Source: Lachnospiraceae bacterium (GTDB lineage: Bacteria > Bacillota > Clostridia > Lachnospirales > Lachnospiraceae). From it: 64,000 bases of DNA. Below, piece after piece: positions 41,297-51,243 of this stretch (positions within the stretch are counted from its first letter, which is position 1; every line of letters begins with the position of its first letter). The stretch spans positions 43,623 to 107,622 of the forward strand of contig VSNM01000011.1 in NCBI GenBank assembly GCA_009774245.1, read 5' to 3'. Below the pieces are notes generated by a model. It ran no database searches and was not told the origin of the DNA. It saw nothing but the letters and a program-made list of their open reading frames with translations. Both the position numbers and the translations under genes were made by a program.

Positions 41297-42700
41297 TTAC
41301 TGATATGTGAAATCATTGTTGCTCACACTCGTCGCGTCTAGCACAATCCGATCATACACCGTCAGACCATACTGCGTATTCGAACTGACAATCGAGTATT
41401 CGTCATTATGAGCCAGCACTGTGATCTGTTTAAAATCCGCGTATCCCTTATTCATATTATAGACGCCGGTCAGTGTTCCCGTCCTGCTGATCGCCATCTT
41501 CTCAGTGGAATCCATCTTGCAGATATAATTGCCGATCTCCAGATCGCTGCTGTCAATATAAAACTCTTTCTCATCCGAACTGTAAACATTGGTCTCTACA
41601 AACTCATTGACCAGATTGCCGTTTTCATCAGCTTTTTCCTTCAAGACGCCATAATTTCCGTTCACCCCGCCCTTCGTCATATAATCGGCCGGTATGATAA
41701 AAAATTCTTTTTCGGCAATCGCGGAGTTTGGTATCTTTAACCCCTGTTTTTCATTCACAACAAGCTCGATATCGACATAACGGTCCGTGCAGAAGGCAAC
41801 GCAGGAATTATTAAAGATCAGCTCTGCATAGACTCCATCCGCGAGGCGGTGAATGACCACCTGTCCCCAGGAATTTTCCTGTGTCTTGATGAACTTTACC
41901 TCCACATATCCGGCCTCCTCCATTTCCGCTGCCCGCTCCTCATCCACGGGAATGATCAGGGACCAGTTCTCATCCGTCACAAGCTTTCCCACTGTCGCGT
42001 TCTTTTCAATCAGATCATTGTTGTTCACCCTGTTTTTTTCATAAGTTGACTGATCATAGATCTCCGCTGTAATCTGATCCGGTGTCAATTCCTCATATCC
42101 GTCTGTGCTATAGACGACATATCCTGACTGACCTGCAGTACAGAGCGCCACCATCCCTCCCAGACTCGACTGGTTCAATGTCTCCAGGTTTTCATACATA
42201 TTGATATTCACCAGCTTCATGACAGAACCTTCGATACTGGACTTGAAATCATACACACTGTTGAAATCCCTGCTGTCAAATCCCCTGTCATACTGTATTA
42301 CCTCGGAACGAAACTCTGCAAGCTCTTCATCCGTATAAGAGGCCTCACCCATGTCCCCGGCTTCCAATAGAGAAGCCAGTTTTCCGCTCTCGTCGACAGA
42401 ATACACAGTATCGCTCGAAGATACCCGCTCCCCTTCTCTGACAAAATAATTGATATAACCGGTATATGAGGACTTTATGAGTTCTTCCTTGCGGATTGCA
42501 ACCCCCGTATAAGTCTTTGCAACAGACAGAGAACCCATCTGTATCTCATATCCCTGGATCGGTTCTCTCTTCAGATAGGAAACGATCACCGCGATAATGT
42601 AGACCGTCATCGCGCCGAATATCGCAAGCTCTATTCGGTTCATGGTCTTACCGGATTTATTTAATTGTTTTCTACGTGCCTGACGATTTTGGGATGTCAC
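41297..42700 (-). CDS. HlyD-like membrane-fusion protein of the sepF cluster
   Basis: A GTG at 42700, ten bases after AAGGAG, is the best start (467 residues); an ATG nine codons upstream lacks a ribosome site. A basic N terminus and one helix (about 20-38) precede a biotinyl-lipoyl/HlyD-like region (VAIRKEELIKSSYTGYINYFVREGERV) and a C-terminal barrel. No ABC partner is adjacent. Its consistent position before yggS-sepF hints at a cell-envelope or division role, but this is unproven. Confidence 0.75.
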   Translation of the reverse strand: MTSQNRQARRKQLNKSGKTMNRIELAIFGAMTVYIIAVIVSYLKREPIQGYEIQMGSLSVAKTYTGVAIRKEELIKSSYTGYINYFVREGERVSSSDTVYSVDESGKLASLLEAGDMGEASYTDEELAEFRSEVIQYDRGFDSRDFNSVYDFKSSIEGSVMKLVNINMYENLETLNQSSLGGMVALCTAGQSGYVVYSTDGYEELTPDQITAEIYDQSTYEKNRVNNNDLIEKNATVGKLVTDENWSLIIPVDEERAAEMEEAGYVEVKFIKTQENSWGQVVIHRLADGVYAELIFNNSCVAFCTDRYVDIELVVNEKQGLKIPNSAIAEKEFFIIPADYMTKGGVNGNYGVLKEKADENGNLVNEFVETNVYSSDEKEFYIDSSDLEIGNYICKMDSTEKMAISRTGTLTGVYNMNKGYADFKQITVLAHNDEYSIVSSNTQYGLTVYDRIVLDATSVSNNDFTYQ

Positions 42701-42759
42701 TATAATACTTCTCCTTATTGCTGACATATTTCATCCGGACGCCCATGTACATAGAAAAA

Positions 42760-42780
42760 CCCCGGCGACATCTTCCGAGG
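42760..42780 (-). terminator. Terminator before the HlyD-like gene
   Basis: Minus strand: CCTCGG pairs with CCGGGG across a nine-base loop, followed by T5. It ends the unit of the P-loop gene at 42812. The bases beyond (CGCCCATGTACATAGAAAAA on the plus strand) resemble the 3' end of repeat R1. Confidence 0.7.
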
Positions 42781-42811
42781 CTTCCTATTCATATATAATC
42801 GATTTCAAGTA

Positions 42812-43234
42812 TTACAGGGCCACGACTACCTTTGATTTCAAACTCTCCGGAAGCTCTGCCTCATCCAGTGAAATACTTGCTATCACCTTAAATCCATATG
42901 TATTGCTAATGGAATCCAGCTTGTTGATCACTTCTTCTACCTGATCTGTACCTTCAGTGCAGGAGATCTTCATAAATCCATCAAAATAAATCTGTTCGAG
43001 ATCATGATCCTGGGAAACGATGCCGCGAATGAAGCCAACAAATTCGTCTGCATTGGCAACCCCATAATCTGTCACATTGATCAGTCTTACCTTGTTATTC
43101 AGTTCATACATATGATCATTGCCCTTGTCGAGATAAACGATATTTCCGGACGCCGAGGCCACTTCCTTATTCACCATGTCCAAAATAATCTTTGTCTTGC
43201 CCTTTCCCTTTTTTCCAACAATCAGCTGTACCAT
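42812..43234 (-). CDS. Small P-loop protein
   Basis: The ATG at 43234, eight bases after AGGAGG, gives 140 residues. A P-loop (VGKKGKGKTK) lies at the N terminus and an IYFDGFMK segment could be a Walker B-like strand. It is less than half the length of PilT-type ATPases, with which such proteins are sometimes mislabelled. Function is unknown. It stands alone between two terminator/repeat regions. Confidence 0.65.
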   Translation of the reverse strand: MVQLIVGKKGKGKTKIILDMVNKEVASASGNIVYLDKGNDHMYELNNKVRLINVTDYGVANADEFVGFIRGIVSQDHDLEQIYFDGFMKISCTEGTDQVEEVINKLDSISNTYGFKVIASISLDEAELPESLKSKVVVAL

Positions 43235-43356
43235 AAGCAATACCTCCTAAAATCATATCTTTAATGTAATAAAAAATTGTAATGAAAAATCCATTAATTT
43301 AATTATAGTGGAATCCTGAACAAAAAACAACTCTAACTTACAATATTGATAAAAAA

Positions 43357-44346
43357 TTATGTTATCTCGCTCAACAAATCTGTCATCTCAGTATACATCG
43401 TTGTCTTGTCACTTGACTGCATGATAATGGATATATATGGATTTCCGGAATTATTTCTCGCGAACAGGATCAGGCAGTTTCCTGCCGCGTTTGTCGTACC
43501 GGTCTTCCCCCCAACCACAGTCACATTGTCAGGGACAGGAATTTCTCCTTTGATATAGGCATTTGAATTTGCCACATCAATATTTTTGTCCCCTCCATTG
43601 CTGTCATGATATACAGAAGTATATGTTGCCGTGTGGACAATCTCAACGATCTTATCATACTTTAGCGCTTCGTTGCAGATCAGATACAGATCATATACTG
43701 TTGTATAATGATTGGGATCTGTCAGTCCATGTGGATTGACAAAATGGCTGTTGGTCGCGCCAAGGCTGTTGGCAGTTTCATTCATCAGCTCCGCAAAGCC
43801 CTCCACGCTTCCGCTGATATGCTCTGCGATCATCACTGCCACATCGTTTGCCGATTTCAGCAGCAACGCATGAAGCGCCTGATCCATCGTCATGGTATCC
43901 CCCGCGGCTACTCCTAATTTAACGGCGCCCGATTCACTTATGTACACATTCTCCGTTGCGGTGAGCACATCCTCAGGATTTCCATACTTCAAAGCGCAAA
44001 GCGCTGTCAAAATCTTGGTAAGACTCGCCGGATTGAGCTTCTCATGCACATTTTTGGCATAGATCACTTTTCCGGAGGAGACATCAAACAGTCCTGCTGC
44101 TGACGCCTGTGACATATCTACATCCGTGCCGGCTGTGACGTCACCCGCTGTGACACACAATCCTGACGCAAATGCCTCCATTGTCTTTCCCTGTGTGTGG
44201 GATGCAGTCGAGAAACTGGTGTTATTCCTGTTTCTGTCATAGGCAAAAGTAAATTCTTTTGCCCCGCACCCTGTCATAGATGTCATGAATATCAAAGATA
44301 CACATATTATACATATCGTCTTATGAAACCTATTTATACATTTCAC
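43357..44346 (-). CDS. D-alanyl-D-alanine carboxypeptidase (lipoprotein form)
   Basis: The 329-residue S11 peptidase has the three penicilloyl-serine motifs SLTK (in NPASLTKIL), SAND and KTG (in GGKTGTTNAAGN). It trims stem peptides of peptidoglycan. Its start is GTG with GAGGAG upstream. The signal peptide ends with MTGC, a good lipobox, so it is probably membrane-anchored by lipid rather than by the usual C-terminal amphipathic helix. The protein ends soon after the catalytic domain. It overlaps mgsA by 17 bases. Confidence 0.9.
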   Translation of the reverse strand: MKCINRFHKTICIICVSLIFMTSMTGCGAKEFTFAYDRNRNNTSFSTASHTQGKTMEAFASGLCVTAGDVTAGTDVDMSQASAAGLFDVSSGKVIYAKNVHEKLNPASLTKILTALCALKYGNPEDVLTATENVYISESGAVKLGVAAGDTMTMDQALHALLLKSANDVAVMIAEHISGSVEGFAELMNETANSLGATNSHFVNPHGLTDPNHYTTVYDLYLICNEALKYDKIVEIVHTATYTSVYHDSNGGDKNIDVANSNAYIKGEIPVPDNVTVVGGKTGTTNAAGNCLILFARNNSGNPYISIIMQSSDKTTMYTEMTDLLSEIT

Positions 44347-44725
44347 GCCAGTCTAAATCTCCTCTGTCAAGCGACCTGATCAACAGCTCCGCCGTTGCAA
44401 GGTTTGTCGCCAATGGTATATTGTGAATATCACATAGCTTCACAGCATTGTTCACATCCGGTTCATGGGACTTGGAATTGAGAGGGTCCCTCAAAAAAAT
44501 AACCAGGTCTATCTGATTGTGTTCGATCTGTGCACAAATCTGCTGTTCTCCACCCAAATGTCCCGCCAGATATTTATGAATATTGAGATTGGTTACCTCC
44601 TCAATCAGTCTGCCTGTCGTCCCCGTAGCATACAGTTCATTCTTGCTCAAAATGCCTCTGTATGCAATACAAAAATTCTGCATCAGTTTTTTCTTTCCGT
44701 CATGCGCGATTAACGCAATATTCAT
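44330..44725 (-). CDS. mgsA: Methylglyoxal synthase
   Basis: The 131-residue protein has the hallmark opening NIALIAHDGKK, phosphate-binding ATGTTGRLIEE, the GGEQQ motif and catalytic Asp in IFLRDPL. It converts dihydroxyacetone phosphate to methylglyoxal as a phosphate-stress bypass of glycolysis. It overlaps the carboxypeptidase gene downstream. Confidence 0.96.
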   Translation of the reverse strand: MNIALIAHDGKKKLMQNFCIAYRGILSKNELYATGTTGRLIEEVTNLNIHKYLAGHLGGEQQICAQIEHNQIDLVIFLRDPLNSKSHEPDVNNAVKLCDIHNIPLATNLATAELLIRSLDRGDLDWREMYK

Positions 44726-44865
44726 AGTCTATGCACCTTCCTTTGTCAATTATTTAGCTAATGATATTTTAACCCTTTTGTATCCAAAAATCTATATTTT
44801 TATCATTTAATTCAAAAAAAATTAACATTTTCCCTTAACTTTGTGCAATCTGACTAGGTTTTGCC

Positions 44866-45978
44866 CTAATTATTGTATTTTCTAACACATTGTAATCGTA
44901 CATTTAATACAAATCCCATCCCGATATACAGACTCACCAGCGACGTGAGGCCATAACTGACAAACGGCAGCGGCACCCCCGTATTGGGGAATATCCCTGT
45001 GGCAACCGCGATGTTGACAAAACTTTGTCCCCCGACAAGCGCTGCCATTCCGGACGCGATACAGGTCCCTGCCAGATCCTTCGCCTTCCTCGCCACATTC
45101 AGACATTCCAGGGTGATCAGAAACAGCAGGATCACGACTGTACAGCCACCGACAAAGCCAAGCTCTTCACCCACGATCGTAAAGATAAAGTCCGTCTGCG
45201 GCTCTGACACAAAGTTGCCGTTTTTGACCGAAATCATTGTATTGTTCAGCCCTTTTCCCCACAGCTGTCCGGAACCGATGGCCATAATCGCGTTTGTCTG
45301 CTGATATGCGATCGTCTGTTTATACTCATCCGGATACAGCCATGCAAGAATACGCAGCTGCTGAAATTCGTTGATTATCGTCTGATCCGGCTGTAGAATC
45401 ATGACAAAGAGAATCACTGCAGCCGGAACAGCTATGGCCAGCGTTCCAAAGATAAACTTGTAGCTCAGGCCGCCGACGTACCATACGACGCAGAACACCA
45501 GCGCTATCACGATACTGGTGGACATATCAGGCTGATCGTATACCAGATACAACGGCGGCAGCAGCAGCAGGATCATTGCTGCTACATTCTTCATGGAATT
45601 GAGCTTCTCCCGATGTTTCATAATATATTGCGCATAAAATAATATCAGCATGATTTTCGTGAGCTCTGAAGGCTGAAACTGTATGCCGCCAATCTCCAGC
45701 CATCTCTTCGCATTGTTCACCACTTTTCCAAAAGCAACGACCATCAGAAGAAAGGCGATGTTCAGCGCATAGATCACCCAGTAAAAGCGCAGGAAAAAGG
45801 AGTAGTCAAAGAATGAGAGTACGATCATGATGAAAAATCCCATGACAAACCCAAGAATCTGTCTGTTTTGATATTCCGGACGCGCACTGCCAACTGCCAG
45901 TATTCCAATGATGGTGACGGCTGCCAACAAAAATATCAATTTAAAATCATAGTCTCGCACTCTGTATTTTCTAAGCAT
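44866..45978 (-). CDS. rodA: RodA/FtsW SEDS glycosyltransferase
   Basis: The 370-residue, ten-helix protein has the SEDS motifs: FQPSELTKI near residue 100, catalytic loop region ..YDQPDMSTS, and C-terminal FVSYGLTSLVSLYIGMGF. It polymerises glycan with a class B PBP. It lies directly after minE in the rodA-min-mrdA-mre block, which supports RodA over FtsW. Confidence 0.94.
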   Translation of the reverse strand: MLRKYRVRDYDFKLIFLLAAVTIIGILAVGSARPEYQNRQILGFVMGFFIMIVLSFFDYSFFLRFYWVIYALNIAFLLMVVAFGKVVNNAKRWLEIGGIQFQPSELTKIMLILFYAQYIMKHREKLNSMKNVAAMILLLLPPLYLVYDQPDMSTSIVIALVFCVVWYVGGLSYKFIFGTLAIAVPAAVILFVMILQPDQTIINEFQQLRILAWLYPDEYKQTIAYQQTNAIMAIGSGQLWGKGLNNTMISVKNGNFVSEPQTDFIFTIVGEELGFVGGCTVVILLFLITLECLNVARKAKDLAGTCIASGMAALVGGQSFVNIAVATGIFPNTGVPLPFVSYGLTSLVSLYIGMGFVLNVRLQCVRKYNN

Positions 45979-46013
45979 TTTCCCTTTCCTGTCCTTTTCT
46001 TCTACTCATTTTG

Positions 46014-46283
46014 TCAGCTGCGAAGATCCAATATAGGAATATTCGCGTACAGAACCGGTGTCTTCTTGCCATTTCTTGCAGTGGAACCCGTCTTGGCGAT
46101 CTGAACCTCCATACTGGATGTATCAATCTGCATATACTTTGATATCACCTGTGCGATGTCGTTCTTGATCAGTTCCATCATCTCCGGAGAGCAGTTTACC
46201 CGGTCTGATATCAGTAAAATTTTCAGTCTGTCCTTCGCGATCTCACTGGACGTTTTTCGTTTAAATATTTGAAATAATCTCAT
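46014..46283 (-). CDS. minE: MinE topological specificity factor
   Basis: The 89-residue protein has an amphipathic N terminus (MRLFQIFKRKTSSEIAKDRLKILLISDR) and MinE core EMMELIKNDIAQVISKY. It stimulates MinD ATPase and drives Min oscillation. Its start overlaps the minD stop by four bases. Confidence 0.95.
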   Translation of the reverse strand: MRLFQIFKRKTSSEIAKDRLKILLISDRVNCSPEMMELIKNDIAQVISKYMQIDTSSMEVQIAKTGSTARNGKKTPVLYANIPILDLRS

Positions 46284-47089
46284 GCCCGCTCCTCCTGTAG
46301 ATTTCTTCTGAATAATCCCGAGAATCTTGTCCAGATCGTAACATTCTTTCCAAAATCCTTAAAAGGAACTTCTTTTCCCTCCAGACGCCTGCAGATATTG
46401 AAGAAAGCCTGTCCGGCGTCAGAATTTTTGCCCACCAGCGGCTCGCCCTGATTCGTCGCAATCACGACGTTCTCATCATCAGGCACCACTCCCAGAAGCG
46501 GAAGCCCCAATATGTCAAGTACATCATCGACTGTCATCATCTCGCCGCGCCGTATGAGATCCTGGCGCAGTCTGTTCAATACCAGATCTACCTTCTTGAT
46601 CTCGTTTGCCTCAAGAAGTCCGATGATCCTGTCTGCATCCCTGATCGCTGAGACCTCCGGCGTCGTCACGACGATCGCATGGTCCGCCCCAGCGATCGCG
46701 TTCTGGAATCCCTGCTCAATCCCTGCCGGACAGTCCAGTATTATGTAATCAAACTGCTCCCGCAGACTGTCAATCAGCTTGACCATCTGCCCGGGTGTGA
46801 TACAATTCTTATCTCTTGTCTGGGCCGCCGGCATGAGAAACAGCCCAGCGTGCCTTTTGTCCTTGATCAACGCCTGCTTCAACCGGCAATTGCCCTCGAT
46901 CACATCGACAAGATTGTAGACAATCCGATTCTCAAGCCCCATCACGACATCCAGATTTCTAAGTCCAATGTCGGCATCAATCAAAACGACACTTTTCCCC
47001 ATCTCCGCCAGACCTGTTCCTACGTTTGCAGATGTGGTGGTCTTACCCACACCGCCTTTCCCTGATGTAACGACAATTACTTCACTCAT
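46280..47089 (-). CDS. minD: Septum site-determining ATPase MinD
   Basis: The 269-residue protein has the deviant Walker A KGGVGKTT, YIILDCPAGIEQGF and a C-terminal membrane-targeting amphipathic helix (about 240-266). It recruits MinC to the membrane. The minC gene is 54 bp upstream and minE overlaps downstream. Confidence 0.97.
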   Translation of the reverse strand: MSEVIVVTSGKGGVGKTTTSANVGTGLAEMGKSVVLIDADIGLRNLDVVMGLENRIVYNLVDVIEGNCRLKQALIKDKRHAGLFLMPAAQTRDKNCITPGQMVKLIDSLREQFDYIILDCPAGIEQGFQNAIAGADHAIVVTTPEVSAIRDADRIIGLLEANEIKKVDLVLNRLRQDLIRRGEMMTVDDVLDILGLPLLGVVPDDENVVIATNQGEPLVGKNSDAGQAFFNICRRLEGKEVPFKDFGKNVTIWTRFSGLFRRNLQEERA

Positions 47090-47143
47090 AGGAATAATCC
47101 TCCATTACAAATAATGGTCCTCCGGACACCTGCTCGTCACAGC

Positions 47144-47827
47144 TTACAGGGTAAAATTGTCCAGCAATTCTTTTGTAATAGATTCGATCTGCACTGCACC
47201 GTTGTATGTGTATGCAATCTTTGGTACAGCCTGGGGCTGCTTGTGGAATCCCCACCTTGAAGTTTTCTGCGGCTGACCACTGTAGACAAGATCGCCAATC
47301 TGGAGTGTGTTTGGGTTGAAGTCAAGGGCAACGACAAAATGGTTATTGCTGCCTCCGGCTCCGGCATATACATCTCCTCTCAGTGCTCCGAGCACTACGA
47401 CATCTTTGTTGGAGTACACGCAGCTCCCCTCGCAGACATCGCCCAGAATAATGATACTGTGCTCTGTCTCGATGTTTGCCCCATCGTGCAGCGTTCCCCT
47501 GTAAAACTGTCCGCTGTTCTCATCCTCCTGAAAGTTCAGATGATTTTGTACCCCGAGAAACCTGAGATTTTTCTCTTCATCCTTTCCCATAAGGCATAGT
47601 ATGTTCAAACGCGAATTCTGCGTGATCGCATCTAATATTTCCCGTTCCTGATTCTCGGTCAGCTCTCTACCCTCCAGGGAAATGGCCACGGACGCGTTCT
47701 TGAAAAACCCATCCGCCTCCCTGAACTTGGCTGCGATATTTTCCAGCAAATCTTCAAAAGAAATCGAGCTGTCCATAATCACTGATATGCCATTCGGAAA
47801 ACTTTTTAAAATAACAGAATTTTTCAC
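47144..47827 (-). CDS. minC: Septum inhibitor MinC
   Basis: The 227-residue protein has an N-terminal domain with ISLEGRELTENQEREIL and a C-terminal beta-helix with GDVCEGSCVYSNKDVVVLGALRGDVYAG. It inhibits FtsZ assembly. It lies between mrdA and minD. Confidence 0.95.
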   Translation of the reverse strand: MKNSVILKSFPNGISVIMDSSISFEDLLENIAAKFREADGFFKNASVAISLEGRELTENQEREILDAITQNSRLNILCLMGKDEEKNLRFLGVQNHLNFQEDENSGQFYRGTLHDGANIETEHSIIILGDVCEGSCVYSNKDVVVLGALRGDVYAGAGGSNNHFVVALDFNPNTLQIGDLVYSGQPQKTSRWGFHKQPQAVPKIAYTYNGAVQIESITKELLDNFTL

Positions 47828-47857
47828 ATTTGCTCCTTTTCGTGCTTTGATGTTGTA

Positions 47858-50755
47858 CTAGTCTTGTTGTGTTCTGCTGACAGTCTCGGGAATTTCTGCT
47901 GTACCTGTCAGAAGTTCGTCCTCCTCTGCCAGACCATAGTAATATTTATATACATCCCTTGCAGTCTGCGCTGCGTAATCTGAGCTGTATCCGTATGCAA
48001 TACGCACTGTTACTGATATCTCTGGATCTTCATAGGGTGCATAACTGAGAAAAACTGCATGGTTGGTGCGGTTCCGCCCCTCCTGTGCCGTACCGGTCTT
48101 GCCGGCAACATTGACCGACAGATCTTTGTAATATGACTTCTTCTCCACCACAGTTCTCATTCCGGTGTGGATGGCATTCCAGATACTGTCATCGATATCA
48201 ATGGTATTCCTGATTTCCGGTGTATAATCCTCGATCAGGTTTCCCTTTGAATCAGTCAGTTTGTCCAGAATACTCAGTTTGTATACAGTGCCGCTGTTTG
48301 CAACTGCTGTAAGATATCTTGCGAGCCCCACTGTGGTATAGTTGTGAGTACCCTGCCCGATTGCTGATGGCACGATATATTCATCAGAAAACTTAGGTTC
48401 CGACTCCGTGATCTCGATACCTGATTTCTCTGTGAGTCCAAACCAGTCCGCATACTTTTGAAGTCTGGAAAGCCCGTATTCACTGTTATATCCGTTGGCG
48501 TCCTGCGCCAGCCGGTAACCAACCTCATAATAGAACACATTACACGAGTTCGCTATAGCAGTCGACAGATTCATGGCTCCATGTCCAACTGACGACCAGC
48601 AGTGGGGCGGCGGTTCAATCTTGTCAAAGACGCTGTGACAGACCACTGTCTCACTCAAAGAAGAAATCACGCCCTCCTCCATAGCTGCGACAGCAGATAC
48701 CATCTTAAAAGTAGAACCTGGAGCAGTTTCCTGCTGTGTGGCAGCACTCCACTGCGGCACGGACAGATCAGACTGCAGCTTCGCATAATACTCTGCATCC
48801 ACTCCGTTTGCCAGTTTATTAATATCATACCCCGGATAAGATACGAGTGCAAGCACTTCCCCCGTGTTGACATCTGTCACAACACAGGAACCTGTACAGG
48901 GATCAAGGGCCAGCTGCGCCGGCGTGATCTGCAGTGTCCGTATCATATCCAGCATAAAGTTGTAGGCGTTAACCGAACCATTTTTCAGCGCTGAGATCTG
49001 ACTCTCCTCGACGCTGATCTGGTCCTGCTCCCACAGCAGCATACAGATCTGCCGGCCTGTGATCGTCTGATCACTGATCATATACTGGTACATCTTTTTT
49101 GAAAAGCGAACATTATCTTGCAGATTTTCAATGATGTACTGCAGTACGCTGTTGAATACCTCCGTTGAATCAGAGTACTGTGAGTCCACAGAAAGTTTTG
49201 TGATGTCAATCCAATTCTGTGAGATGGCATAAGTCAGATATTCATTCAGGCTGATCACTTCATTGATCGTCCATGCAATATAAGTCGGATCATCCCTGTC
49301 TATGGCAGAACTGACCAGGACACCTTTATCCGTCAGCATGGAAACGATATAGCTCTCATAGTTTTTGAACTCATTTGTCAGCTCATTGTACGGCGTTTTT
49401 GTGGTGGAAAGCTCCGTCTCAATGGATGCGAGAACATCTGCCTGCTTTTGCAAAAATGTCTGATATACCTCCTTCTCCGTATCATATGCATTTTCATCCG
49501 TGAAATGGTTGATGTCGATCACATTATTATTGATCAGTGCAAAATACACATCGTCGATCGGAATGATAATATCCTGCCTTGACGCGGATTTTAACGGATC
49601 ATAATTGTATATGTTTCTGGTTTTGGAGACAATGATACCTGCCAGCTTCTGTTCCAGTATATTATAAATCGCTACCTGCAGGTCCTGGTCCAGTGTCAGG
49701 TACACGTCATTTCCAGCCTGCGATTCTACGATGTCCGTGATATCGACAACTTTTCCCAGATTATCCACATAAATGGTCTCAGAGCCTTTCCCGCCCTGTA
49801 GCTGCCGTTCCATCACCTGTTCGATTCCGCCTTTTCCGACGGTATCATTCATCGTATAGCTGTCATCCTCCTCCGAGAGGGCTGCAAGCTCCTCAGAGGA
49901 GATTTTGCCGGTATAACCAAGAATATGGGAGAAATAATACGGATAATTATATTTCCGTATCATATCCTCCTTGATGGCAACTCCCTCCAGCTCATCGATA
50001 TTTTCCATCACTGCCGCCACCGTCTTCTGTGAGACATCTGTCGCGACTGTAGTGGGAATATAACGCTGGAAGCTGTACAGATTCATCTGGTATCGGAGTG
50101 TGACCATTTGAAGGATTTCTTTCCTCGTGTAGCCCTCCCCTGCAAAAAATGTTCTCTCGCCGTCATCGCCCGGACGATAAGCTCCGATCTTAAAGCGGTT
50201 GACAAGATAATCTATGATTTCCTGCGCGGAGGCATTTTTCATATAATATTTAAATTTGGGACTGTCCAGCGTAGCACATCCGTACACATCAGCCTTGAAC
50301 CGCAGAAGCCTTGTCCCCTCGACGGTAAATTCATAATCATTATTTTCGTTCAAAATAATATTAAAATCGCTGACAATGGTATCACCGTTCTCTTCAATCA
50401 TGTGAATCAGTTTAAAAAGCGTTTCATTCAAATTTTCGTTTCCAATGGAACCTGACTCGTACACGTCCTCTATTGTGACAGAGTAGGCAAGCTCATTGTA
50501 GGCGAGCAGATTTCCGTTTCTGTCATAGATATTTCCACGCGTGCCCTCTGTGATGCGCTCCCTCTGTATCATCAGTCGAAAGTTGTCCACATATGATTCT
50601 CCGTTTACAATCTGCAGGTCAAACAGCCTGTAGATTAGCAGCACGGCCATCCCTACAAATATGATAAACAGCAGCAGCAGTCTGGAAGTGAGCAGATTAT
50701 ACAAGCCCTCGCAAATCCTTTTAAACAACCTTGTTGTCACCTCTTTCGACATCAT
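47858..50755 (-). CDS. mrdA: Penicillin-binding protein 2 (MrdA) with a large insertion
   Basis: The 965-residue class B PBP has a transmembrane helix (about 22-43), a dimerisation domain (RGNIYDRNGNLLAYN) and a transpeptidase domain with STFK (681-684), SCN and KTG (GKTGTAQEG). E. coli PBP2 is 633 residues. Most of the excess is an insertion of ~235 residues (about 380-615) between the LDQDLQVAIYNILEQKL and VVTDVNTGEVLALVSYPG segments, which are normally close together. It partners RodA in elongation. It overlaps mreD by 35 bases. Confidence 0.95.
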   Translation of the reverse strand: MMSKEVTTRLFKRICEGLYNLLTSRLLLLFIIFVGMAVLLIYRLFDLQIVNGESYVDNFRLMIQRERITEGTRGNIYDRNGNLLAYNELAYSVTIEDVYESGSIGNENLNETLFKLIHMIEENGDTIVSDFNIILNENNDYEFTVEGTRLLRFKADVYGCATLDSPKFKYYMKNASAQEIIDYLVNRFKIGAYRPGDDGERTFFAGEGYTRKEILQMVTLRYQMNLYSFQRYIPTTVATDVSQKTVAAVMENIDELEGVAIKEDMIRKYNYPYYFSHILGYTGKISSEELAALSEEDDSYTMNDTVGKGGIEQVMERQLQGGKGSETIYVDNLGKVVDITDIVESQAGNDVYLTLDQDLQVAIYNILEQKLAGIIVSKTRNIYNYDPLKSASRQDIIIPIDDVYFALINNNVIDINHFTDENAYDTEKEVYQTFLQKQADVLASIETELSTTKTPYNELTNEFKNYESYIVSMLTDKGVLVSSAIDRDDPTYIAWTINEVISLNEYLTYAISQNWIDITKLSVDSQYSDSTEVFNSVLQYIIENLQDNVRFSKKMYQYMISDQTITGRQICMLLWEQDQISVEESQISALKNGSVNAYNFMLDMIRTLQITPAQLALDPCTGSCVVTDVNTGEVLALVSYPGYDINKLANGVDAEYYAKLQSDLSVPQWSAATQQETAPGSTFKMVSAVAAMEEGVISSLSETVVCHSVFDKIEPPPHCWSSVGHGAMNLSTAIANSCNVFYYEVGYRLAQDANGYNSEYGLSRLQKYADWFGLTEKSGIEITESEPKFSDEYIVPSAIGQGTHNYTTVGLARYLTAVANSGTVYKLSILDKLTDSKGNLIEDYTPEIRNTIDIDDSIWNAIHTGMRTVVEKKSYYKDLSVNVAGKTGTAQEGRNRTNHAVFLSYAPYEDPEISVTVRIAYGYSSDYAAQTARDVYKYYYGLAEEDELLTGTAEIPETVSRTQQD

Positions 50756-51236
50756 CCTTTGTCCTGTTCAGCAGCAGGATACACGGATATATAAACACTG
50801 TAACAAAGATTGTATAGACAATCTCAGGTATAATAATATTTTTCAGATAAAAAATAAAATCAAATCTTCGCCTCAATAGAAATAGTAGCATATAACAGAT
50901 AAATGAATAGGCAAAATCACTCACAAGTATCAGCGCCAGCGGCAGCTTGATATCATCCTGATAAAAGATACTGTGAAACACACCGTTGGCACCTCCTATG
51001 TACAAGTAGACCAGTGCATAAAATCCGAGAACACTCCCATAAAATATATCCATCAGCAGTCCGCATATAAAGCCCACGATCATGCCGCATTTCTTACCAT
51101 ACATAAATCCATAAGAAACGGTGATAATAATCAGTATATTTGGAGATATCCCTCCGAAGCTCAATGTCTGAAAAAGTGTTGTCTGAAGGACAAATCCACA
51201 CAATATAACTAAAAATAATATAATATTTCTCTTCAT
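50721..51236 (-). CDS. mreD: Rod shape-determining protein MreD
   Basis: The 171-residue protein has five predicted helices and the opening of a typical MreD (FLVILCGFVLQTTLF). It bridges MreC and the elongasome. Order mreB-mreC-mreD-mrdA is conserved. It begins 7 bp after the mreC stop. Confidence 0.92.
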   Translation of the reverse strand: MKRNIILFLVILCGFVLQTTLFQTLSFGGISPNILIIITVSYGFMYGKKCGMIVGFICGLLMDIFYGSVLGFYALVYLYIGGANGVFHSIFYQDDIKLPLALILVSDFAYSFICYMLLFLLRRRFDFIFYLKNIIIPEIVYTIFVTVFIYPCILLLNRTKDDVERGDNKVV

Positions 51237-51243
51237 GAATCTG

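Noticed and set aside
42812..43234. PilT twitching-motility ATPase
   Set aside because: Only the P-loop is shared; the protein is 140 residues and lacks Asp/His boxes.
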